The notes under the pieces: generated by a model | Told to the model about the DNA's origin: nothing | What the model saw: the letters and a program-made list of their open reading frames with translations, nothing else | Database searches by the model: none | Source: Pseudomonadota bacterium | Lineage (GTDB): Bacteria; Bdellovibrionota; Oligoflexia; Oligoflexales; Oligoflexaceae | Direction: 5' to 3' | Assembly (NCBI GenBank): GCA_029556045.1 | Contig: JAKQGS010000223.1 | Span: 1 to 25,654, forward strand | DNA: 25,654 nt | In this document: positions 1 through 7,400 of the stretch, piece after piece | Layout of the letters: every line of letters starts with the position of its first letter | How positions within the stretch are numbered: position 1 is the first letter of the stretch | Translations under genes and position numbers: made by a program

Positions 1-250
1 CTTCGTTGTGGGCTGCCACCGTGAGAAGGCCGTCAAACAGGGGATCGATGGGGGCGAAAAAACTCATCTCGACCGCGCGGGCATCAAAGCGGTCCGCTGC
101 GGTGCTATCCTCATGGGCTTTGAACGATCCCATCAGATCCACCGCAATGGAAGCTTGCAGGCCGGTGCCGCTGTCCGGTTGGGTGACACCCCAAGCCGGG
201 ACTGATAGAAACAAGGGCAAAATACTGCCAATCAAAAAGCGTGGTGACAT
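1..250 (-). CDS. Outer-membrane receptor/porin-like protein, N-terminal part (cut by window edge)
   Basis: The reading frame is open from an ATG at 250 to the window edge, giving 83 residues of a longer protein. Residues 1-20 form a signal peptide (MSPRFLIGSILPLFLSVPAW). The mature start carries a short segment ending in a motif like ARAVEMSFFAPIDPLFDG. I associate this arrangement with outer-membrane proteins of the zinc-regulated TonB-dependent receptor type in myxobacteria and Bdellovibrio relatives, but that assignment is from memory of the family. An AAAGGA ribosome site lies about 9 bases before the start. It follows the small gene at 346-762 on the same strand with a gap of about 95 bases, so the two are probably co-transcribed. 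No barrel or plug domain can be judged from this fragment. Confidence 0.6.
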   Translation of the reverse strand, partial: MSPRFLIGSILPLFLSVPAWGVTQPDSGTGLQASIAVDLMGSFKAHEDSTAADRFDARAVEMSFFAPIDPLFDGLLTVAAHNE

Positions 251-345
251 ATCACGATTTTCCTTTATTTAAATGATGCATGATGCGCCGAATGACAGCG
301 GTGATCCCACAGACCTTCGGTCACTTCGATGATTGCTAAGAACGA

Positions 346-762
346 TCAGGCTGCGGGAGGGGAGGTCTTTTGTGCATAGGCCAGGATGGCCAGAACCTTG
401 TCCTGCGCCGGGGCGATGGGGGGCGCCGGAAGAATGAAACTTAAAATCCCGGACCATGCCACCATGAAATGCAACGGTGAAGGAGCCGGGGAGTGGTACC
501 CCACCGGGCAGTGCTGGTGTTTGGATTCATTGGTTCGGGACGAATTTGCCAGTGCATGGGAGGGCGTTGTGGCATCGGCGATGACGGCCGCTCCCGACTC
601 CCCATGGGAGTCCACCAGTTCGCCGTGCTCCAGACATACCGTGTGCTGCTCCACCAGAGTGTGCAGCAGGCCCCAACTTTGGATGGCCACCAGGAGCCAA
701 ACCAGGGGAATGAGCCCTCGCGCGGTTGATGTGGTCCGATTTTGGGTGTTGGAAACCGCCAT
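346..762 (-). CDS. Small membrane-anchored protein with Cys/His motifs, probably metal-linked
   Basis: A 138-residue protein. An N-terminal hydrophobic helix (about residues 17-33) is followed by a polar part with spaced His/Cys residues (HTLVEQHTVCLEHGEL, then KHQHCPVGYH). A second hydrophobic stretch (about 97-112) precedes a tail ending in TSPPAA. I know this layout from short uncharacterised proteins encoded next to metal-regulated outer-membrane receptors, but I cannot name a family with certainty. The start is supported by GGGAGG about 10 bases upstream. The next gene on the strand is the outer-membrane protein at 1-250. A plausible role is metal handling in the envelope; this is inference from the His/Cys pattern and the neighbour. 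The opposite strand also has open frames here, but none has a ribosome site or signal-peptide logic. Confidence 0.6.
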   Translation of the reverse strand: MAVSNTQNRTTSTARGLIPLVWLLVAIQSWGLLHTLVEQHTVCLEHGELVDSHGESGAAVIADATTPSHALANSSRTNESKHQHCPVGYHSPAPSPLHFMVAWSGILSFILPAPPIAPAQDKVLAILAYAQKTSPPAA

Positions 763-792
763 GGCGTTTGAGTGACCTCCCCGGGTGAACAG

Positions 793-811
793 GGGAATGA
801 TAATGGGAATT
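793..811. promoter_or_regulatory. Candidate Fur-family box upstream of the metal-linked pair
   Basis: The core AATGATAAT at 796-804 matches nine consecutive positions of the classical 19-bp Fur box. By hand the full window matches 12 of 19 positions. It lies about 30 bases upstream of the start at 762. A Fur-family regulator is encoded at 12576-13046. The second half of the palindrome is poor, so a chance match is possible. Confidence 0.3.
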
Positions 812-915
812 GCCAGTTTTTACAAAGGTGAATTCATGTCTAACGCAGAGGGGACAGATCGAGTGGTTTCAATGTTCCTAGGCGTCAGCAATATGCGCTT
901 GGGTATTTTTTCCTG

Positions 916-1878
916 TTAACTTCGCGGCATGCGCATACTTCGTTTGTCGGCCATCCATTGGGATCCAAACACCTGATCCGCCATCCCTTGATTATGATAA
1001 CGACACAAAAGCCGTAGGTTATTCGCATCATGACCGCCGCCCCGAGCTACCGGCACCCTATGGTCGATCTCCAGCATACGCCTTTCGGGGCAACGCACGC
1101 CAAATTGTGACATATAGGTGCATTGCCCCCCATCCCGCAGCCACACCCGATGGCGCACTGCCGCCGGAATTGGTTTTCGCCCCGGGGCGAACGAACCCAG
1201 CCGTCTCTCATCCGAGTGGCATTGTCCCGGGACAGTGCCGCTGGTGGTCTTATCCTCTTCTGTCGTCGCCGTTGTCTTTTGCTCCGCTCGTTCCGCTGCC
1301 CGTTCCGCCCGACGCATGGGATCCTTTCGTTCCGCCATAAACTCCAGAGCCTTCATGATGACATCCTTTTCGTTCCGATTTTCGCCCCGGGACGAAAGAA
1401 TGTCCTGAACCCGGGACAATAGGGTCCATTCGTCCTCGTCCAACTCCAGGGTGATCGTCAGGGTCGGTTTGGCTTCCCGCCGAGTTCCATCGTCATGGAT
1501 GGTGGATAGAAAGAGCGCCACCTCCCGTTTGCTTTTGCCACGAATGCCATCGGCCATCACCATTGCATTAGCCTCAGTCAACTTCGGCGCCACCATCGCC
1601 AGTTGCGCAATGAAGGTTTCGCCTCGGCGCAGCATCTCGTCAAATTGGGGAAACCGGCGGATCACCCGGCAAGCCTGCCATCTCTTGTAGTACATGTCTT
1701 TCGATAGGCCGAGTCGGCGCAGGTACTCGGGTTCCGTTAGACCGAGGTTAATGGGGGCATTGCGTTCCTTTAACTGCCCCACAAGGAGGATGCTCTCGTA
1801 GGCGATTTCTTTCTCTCGACGAATCAGCTCACAGGCTTTGGTAAAAGTTTCTCGTAGGGTAATACGAACATCATGCAT
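916..1878 (-). CDS. HNH endonuclease domain protein
   Basis: A 320-residue protein. Residues 1-135 form a helical N-terminal region of unknown role (LRETFTKACELIRR onward). Residues 185-215 are a charged Arg/Glu/Ala-rich linker. Residues about 238-297 form a C-terminal HNH domain with C253 and C263 as likely zinc ligands, the DH pair at D272-H273, asparagines N286/N287 and H295. That is the usual order of a beta-beta-alpha metal nuclease of the HNH family. The start is firm: AAGGAG lies 8 bases before the ATG. Proteins with this architecture often occur in several copies in Bdellovibrionota and myxobacterial genomes, sometimes near mobile DNA, but their biological role is not established. The coding sequence for the linker carries several CCCGGG-centred palindromes. 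No partner methylase is adjacent. Confidence 0.85.
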   Translation of the reverse strand: MHDVRITLRETFTKACELIRREKEIAYESILLVGQLKERNAPINLGLTEPEYLRRLGLSKDMYYKRWQACRVIRRFPQFDEMLRRGETFIAQLAMVAPKLTEANAMVMADGIRGKSKREVALFLSTIHDDGTRREAKPTLTITLELDEDEWTLLSRVQDILSSRGENRNEKDVIMKALEFMAERKDPMRRAERAAERAEQKTTATTEEDKTTSGTVPGQCHSDERRLGSFAPGRKPIPAAVRHRVWLRDGGQCTYMSQFGVRCPERRMLEIDHRVPVARGGGHDANNLRLLCRYHNQGMADQVFGSQWMADKRSMRMPRS

Positions 1879-2129
1879 GGTGGATCTCCTTTTTTCGAAG
1901 CTGAGCGGAGCTTACCACGATGTTTGAAAACCAATTTTTCGCAAATTTAGAGGTGGGGATTGAATGGGCGTTTATAGGGCGAAAATCGCGTGTGCAGGCG
2001 GTTGTGTTGGGTCTGACTATGGAAAATCATGGTCGCATCGAAGTTCGTGTAACCAAAATGAAAGGACGCGTTCGAAAAAAGCGTCAAGTCTATTTTTTGG
2101 AAAATTGTGTGACGTTGTACCAGCGGGAA

Positions 2130-2430
2130 TCAGTACAGAACCATTCCCTCCACAAAGTTGATGCCACCCTCGGACCCGTCAAAGAACGACGCCGAGGGGG
2201 CAACGTTCGTGGGGTTTAGTTTGATCGAACTGTATTGGCCCTTGTCCTGCAGGGCATTATCATCCCCGTCCATCACCCGGAAGGCCCAATTGGTATCGCG
2301 GTTGCCGTATTTGAGATTGGTGTTGGTGGTATCATAGTAGGCGATGCGCGGGTCGCCGACGGTGGTGAAGGCGAGGGAGGTGTATTTGCCGATATTGGGA
2401 GATACGTCGATGGCGGTGTGGTCGACACTA
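2130..2430 (-). pseudogene. Truncated duplicate of the 3' end of the giant repeat protein gene
   Basis: The minus strand repeats the C-terminus of the protein encoded at 4455-9236. Bases 2130-2340 match 4455-4665 (17 mismatches by hand count, about 92% identity) and bases 2341-2430 match 5371-5460. The intervening 705 bases are missing, which equals exactly five 47-residue repeat units, so the frame is kept. Only about three of the 17 mismatches change the amino acid (for example NPTNV for NPTND), so the copy diverged while still under protein-level selection. Homology stops abruptly at the stop codon on one side and just before the HTAIDVSPNI strand on the other. An open frame continues upstream to 2624, but that part is unrelated to the large protein and has no signal peptide. 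It is probably a remnant of a paralogue; a silent recombination donor is an alternative. Confidence 0.75.
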
Positions 2431-2730
2431 GTGAATTTGTTTTGAATCCGTCTAATTTTAAAAACTAGATTTTCCTTGATCATTTTTAGGCAGCTTTGTA
2501 CGATTTTGCCACTTATCCCTAGCGGGATTTTCTTCGGACAATGGTGAATGATCGGATGTTCGCACAGAATCTGAGCGTCGACTAACGGACGAGTCATCGG
2601 ATAACCGAACAAGGAAAACTCCACGCATTCAACGTTGCGTGAGTCATTGCAATTTCGACCTCAAGAATTTGATGAATGGATCAAGATTTGGACGAACCAA
2701 TGAGAAAAGAAACGGCAAAGGATAATTTTG
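2431..2730. other. A+T-rich junction region with coding debris
   Basis: No complete gene is visible. On the plus strand the frame 2605-2703 ends in a protein-like tail (LRESLQFRPQEFDEWIKIW, then stop) that has no credible start, as expected for the end of a lost gene. On the minus strand a frame reads through from the truncated repeat copy up to 2624. The base composition is clearly more A+T-rich than the genes on either side. The ribosome site for the next gene (AAAGGA, 2717-2722) is at the right end. Confidence 0.5.
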
Positions 2731-4230
2731 ATGACAAGAGTCAGACTGTTTAATCCGAGAGAAATGATGGAGCGTTCTGTAGAAGTTATGAAGGCATCCA
2801 TTCAAGAACCTCGTTCCGACGGAAAAGTTGGTCCCTTAGTCGGCGCTGCTCTGATTAAAAAAGATGGCAATGTCGAAACCGCCTCCCGTGGCGAGTTGCG
2901 CGACGGTGATCATGCAGAATACACCCTTTTAGAGAGAAAAAATCGAGGGAATAATCTTGATGGCGCTGTTTTATTCGCAACACTGGAACCGTGTGCGCCT
3001 GGGGCTAGAAAACATCCGAAACTAAGCTGCGCGGAACGTATTGTAAATGCTCGGGTCAAAGAAGTATGGGTGGGAATTGAAGATCCTGATCCAACAGTTG
3101 ACCGAAAAGGAATCAAATTCCTTCAAGAAAATGGCGTTAAGGTCCATATTTTTGACAGAGACCTTCAGGAAGAAATTCAAAAAGTTAATAGAAAATTTAT
3201 TGAACAGGCTGAAGAAAGGGCCACAGCGGCAAAAGAAGAAAATGGTGAAATCCCCATCGCACTGTCTGACCTTGAAAAAAGTATCTCTGGTATCACACTA
3301 GCCGACTTGGATCATGAAGCACTGAATTTCTATCGGAGCATAGCGAGGATTCAGGAAGAGAAATTCAGCGACGATTTTATGAATCGGCTTCAAAAGCAAG
3401 GAATTGTAACCGAAACAAATGGAACGTTTTTCCCGACTGGATTCGGCCTAATTCTTTTTGGAAAAGAACCAGCTTTAAGTCTTCCTCAGGCAAGGCTTTT
3501 AGGCACGATTCACTTGGTAGATGGAAGAGAAGAAACGCGCGACTTTGATGGGCCGACAGTATTTGCCCCGGCAGCAGCCATTCAGTGGTTGAAGGACAAA
3601 TTCCCAAACCCAATCGATAGAAGTGGGGCACACAGAAAGGAAATCCATCAAACCTTTTTTGAATTGGTTCGAGAGGGGATTGTCAATGCTCTCGTTCATC
3701 GCGATTACGGTATAGCTGGAGGAAAATGCCAGCTTATTGTCCGCGATAGCAAGATTGAAATCATGAGTCCTGGAGAACCGGTTGCTCCAATTACTATAGA
3801 CCAGCTAAAGTCGTTTGATGCTCCAATGCTGAGTCGCAATCCGGTTCTCCACTATGTCTTTGCAAAGATGCAAATGGCAGAAGAACGGGGCTTGGGCCTT
3901 AAATCCATGAGGGAGCGCGCTAGCGTTGCAGGGATTCCTTTACCAAAATTTTCATTTAAATCACCCTATGTAGTGCTCTCGATTTATCGAGATTCAAGTG
4001 GCGTACTTGCTGATTTGAAACCTGAGGTTTTGTCTGAACTTAGTGAAGCCGAGATCGTGGGATGGACGTGGCTGGTTAGTCAGGATTCTATAGCGACCGC
4101 TGACTATGAAAAAGCCCTAAATCTTGCAAATCGCACGGCTAAGCATCATTTGAAGAAGATGGTGGAACTTGGGCTTTTAAAAATGGAAGGAGCGGGGCGG
4201 GCCACGCGCTACAAGGTGGTGAAGTCATGA
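2731..4230 (+). CDS. Fusion protein: RibD-like deaminase, GHKL ATPase (RecG-C/AlbA type) and winged helix
   Basis: A 499-residue protein. Residues about 10-145 form a deaminase domain like the N-terminal half of RibD: HAE motif with H61 and E63 (zinc ligand and general acid/base), then EPC with C88 and a second cysteine at C100. The spacing between the cysteines is 11, wider than the 8 of RibD itself. After a charged linker (about 145-180), residues about 180-415 match the ATP-binding module found after AlbA_2 domains and in RecG-C-like regulators: VREGIVNALVHRDY (N-box, E315, N319), SPGEP (346-350), RNP (369-371) and EERGLGL (384-390, glycine box). The last 80 residues look like a winged-helix DNA-binding domain (ANRTAKHHLKKMVELGLLK). 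The ATG at 2731 is chosen over the TTG before it because AAAGGA lies 8 bases upstream. No riboflavin gene is near, so a RibD role is unlikely. Nucleotide or nucleic-acid deamination controlled by ATP and DNA binding, in a defence or stress setting, is inference. The gene is A+T-richer than its neighbours and sits in an island. Confidence 0.85.
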   Translation: MTRVRLFNPREMMERSVEVMKASIQEPRSDGKVGPLVGAALIKKDGNVETASRGELRDGDHAEYTLLERKNRGNNLDGAVLFATLEPCAPGARKHPKLSCAERIVNARVKEVWVGIEDPDPTVDRKGIKFLQENGVKVHIFDRDLQEEIQKVNRKFIEQAEERATAAKEENGEIPIALSDLEKSISGITLADLDHEALNFYRSIARIQEEKFSDDFMNRLQKQGIVTETNGTFFPTGFGLILFGKEPALSLPQARLLGTIHLVDGREETRDFDGPTVFAPAAAIQWLKDKFPNPIDRSGAHRKEIHQTFFELVREGIVNALVHRDYGIAGGKCQLIVRDSKIEIMSPGEPVAPITIDQLKSFDAPMLSRNPVLHYVFAKMQMAEERGLGLKSMRERASVAGIPLPKFSFKSPYVVLSIYRDSSGVLADLKPEVLSELSEAEIVGWTWLVSQDSIATADYEKALNLANRTAKHHLKKMVELGLLKMEGAGRATRYKVVKS

Positions 4231-4319
4231 TTAAGTTGCTTGGGACTTATTCAAATCAGGCCAAATATCGGGCCAAAAATGAAGCTGCTATGGCCCGATT
4301 CAAAAGCATTGATAAGTAA
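4227..4319 (+). CDS. Possible 30-residue coupled small protein, or start of a decayed gene
   Basis: The ATG overlaps the stop of the deaminase-ATPase gene (ATGA), the usual form of translational coupling. The frame gives 30 basic residues (MIKLLGTYSNQAKYRAKNEA...). It ends at a TAA, but the same frame continues for 26 protein-like codons afterwards (LHEIKQHFIYFLATESGRFS). Another frame then ends in MLKQIENCLAEDFPDILNGL at 4449. This pattern fits a gene of about 70 residues broken by one nonsense change and one frameshift. Whether the 30-residue form is made is unknown; no homologue is recognised. Confidence 0.3.
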   Translation: MIKLLGTYSNQAKYRAKNEAAMARFKSIDK

Positions 4320-4454
4320 CTGCATGAAATTAAACAGCATTTTATTTACTTTCTTGCCACGGAATCGGGCCGTTTTTCCGCCGAGCATGCTCAAGCAAAT
4401 TGAAAACTGCTTGGCCGAAGATTTCCCCGATATACTGAACGGGCTTTAAGAGTT

Positions 4455-7400
4455 TCAATACAGCACCATCCCTTCCACAAAGTTGATGCCACCCTCGGAC
4501 CCGTCAAAGAACGACGCCGAGGGGGCATCGTTCGTGGGGTTTAGTTTGATGGAGCTATATTGCCCCTTGTCCTGCAGGGCAGTATCATCCCCGTCCATTA
4601 CCCGGAAGGCCCAGTTGGTGTCGCGGTTGCCGTATTTAAGGTTGGTATTGGTGGCATCATAGTAGGTCAAATGGGGACGATCGTCATCATCACGGGTCAG
4701 GCTCACATGCTGCCCCACATCCCCTGGGGATTCCAGTATGGTAATGACCCAGGTGCTGCCATCCCATTCCGCAAACTTTAAATCCCCATTGCTGGCATCA
4801 TAATAGGCAATCATGGGGAAGCCGTTGGACTTCAGTGCCAGGCTGGCAAACGATCCCACATCACCCGCGGTATCCACGGTGGTGGTACTCCACGCCGCAC
4901 CATCCCATGCGGAATAAACCAGGTCACCATTGGTAGCATCATAATAGGTGATGCGTGGGTTGTTGCTGGCATCCAGCTGCAGCGAAGCCGATCGCCCCAC
5001 ATCACCGCTGGCGGCGACTGTCTCGATGATCCAGGTGCTGCCATCAAAGATGGCGAGTTTGAGGTTACCCCCGGTGGCATCGTAATAAGCCACCACGGGG
5101 CTGTCGTCGCTGCGAATCGCCAGCGAAGTATATTGTCCGACGTTGGTGGCGGTATCCACAGCGTAGGTGCTCCATGATCCCGCACCTTCTGTTGCGACTT
5201 TAAGTTGCCCGAGGTTGGCATCAAAGTATGCAATGACGCCCTTACCATTGGATTTCAGGGCTAAAGATGCATATTGCCCCACATCGGTGCCGGTATCGAT
5301 GATATTGGTGGTCCACGATCCCGTGACTTTTTCCGCAAGCTTGAGTTTGCGGGATACGGCGTCGTAATATGCGATGCGTGGGTCACCGGCGGTGGTGAAG
5401 GCGACGGATGTGTATTTGCCGATGTTGGGGGATACGTCGATGGCGGTGTGGCCGATACTGACGGCTAGTTCCGATTTGGAGGCCAGCATGTTTTGGACGA
5501 GGACGAGGGGGTTACCGAAGTTGTTAGTGGTGATGGAGTTGGACTTATAATGTTCATTGGAATAGGAAGAAGTGAGTTCTTGCCCATTGTCATCTTCGAT
5601 TGGAAATGTCAGCATTGTGACACCGTTATGAAAATTCAGGAATGTGTCTTCTTCGCCGGTTCCTCCTCCGGATTTGACGCGAAGGCGCTGTGCGGTAGTT
5701 GATACTCTTTTAAAGGTCGTTCCATCCCAGGTGATATCCTTTGCATTCGCTACGTTTGTGATTTCGGGTTTTCCGTTGCGATATTGGAAAGTGTCTCCAT
5801 TTGGGATATGAATAGAATCGCTTTTGCATGGATCGCCGGTAATTGAAGCAAAGCAGGTCCCCTGTTCAACCCAGGTTCCATTGATGAGTTCACGCCATGA
5901 GTATAAGCCAAGAGCTTGTGCGTAGTACATTAGTCCAACGCGATTGTTGGTGGTGTCGTATGCGATTGATGGGAATGCAACATTCGAATAAGGTGATCCA
6001 CCAAGGTTAACTGGGGTAATTCCACCAGGTGCAATTAAGGTTTCGGTGCCCCAAGATAAAGATGTAGCGTTAAAAGTAGTATGTAAGACATTGCCGTTGA
6101 AATTGTGCGTGTATAAAATGTGCCAGTCAGCGTCATCGACAGCGACACCCCATGGATAAAGGTAGATGCCAGCTATCGCGGGCGTTTCTCCGATACTGGT
6201 CCAAGAATTTGAGGATGGATTGTATTTAACGATTTTTAGAGAATTATATCCGTTAATAATTTGCAGATTACCCTCTGAGTCCTGAAACTCTGTCCAATAG
6301 GAGGTTCCATTCGTTGGGATTTGGTTTGACTTATTCCAATTATTGATTTCAAATCGATAGCTTGACATGCTATTTGAAAAGTTTTCAGCGTAATAGACCG
6401 CCCCAATCCCTGGATAGAACTTTAGCCGATCATAGGCTCCGCTACCATACGACGTCCCCGTATTCAAAATCCTCCGATCCCGCAAAAACCTCAATCGCCA
6501 CGCTGCCGCATTACTCAACTCCAATGTACTCGCCGCTGCATAACTCCCCACATTCCCCGCCGCATCCACCGCCCGCACCTGCCAGCTAATCGCTCCCACC
6601 GGCAGCGCCACGGTCGGTGTGTACGTCAACTGAGTCAGCCCCGTTTCGTTGATCAAAGTGGTGGCTCCCTGCTTAATTAAAATATCGTACTTCACGGCCC
6701 CGCCACCGGGATTTGACCACACCAGAGTGGGAGTCAAGTCGTTACCGGGTGAGGGTGAGTACTGCGTTAAGGTCGGGGCCGGAGGAGCCACGGTGTCGAT
6801 GACAAACTGCTGCGGTTCCGAAAACCCCCCGCGGTTATTGGCGGTATCGATGGCGGCAACCCGCCAGTAATAGATATTGTCCGTCAGGGCGGTGGTAGTG
6901 AATGACGTGGTGGTGATGGCGGCATTGTTGACGGTGAAACTTGTAAAGTTGGCGTTGGGGGAGATTTGGATTTCGTATTTGGAAGCGCCATTCACGGCGC
7001 TCCAAGAAAACGTCGGTGTGGTGATTTTTGTGGGTGTTGTGATCGCATTAATTACCGGAGTACCGGGAGCCGAGGTGTCAATGGTGAAATACTTGGGTAA
7101 GCTGAAGTCGCTTTGGTTGCCGGCGGTGTCGATGGCAGCCACTTTCCAGAAGACCACCCCCTGAGCAAGTTCAGCTTGAGGCTGGTAACTGGTGCTGGTG
7201 ATGTCGCTCTTGTCGATCAGCATGGAGGAGAATGATGCGTCGGAGGCTGCCTGCAGCCGGTATTTGCTAGCATCGACCGCGGCGGTCCAAGTGAAGGTAG
7301 GACGGGTATCGTTAAAGGGATCGGGCAGATAGTTGGCGACTGGAACCTCAGGCGGCTGCGTGTCGATCTGGAACCCCAGAGCCGAAGACCAACCGGACAG

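Noticed and set aside
1920..2219. 99-codon plus-strand frame upstream of the truncated repeat copy
   Set aside because: Its second part is antisense to the repeat copy, the first part matches nothing I recognise, and no ribosome site is present.
4458..5420. Regularly spaced repeats that could suggest a CRISPR array
   Set aside because: The period is 141 bases, repeats are degenerate at the DNA level and all keep the reading frame; they are protein repeats.
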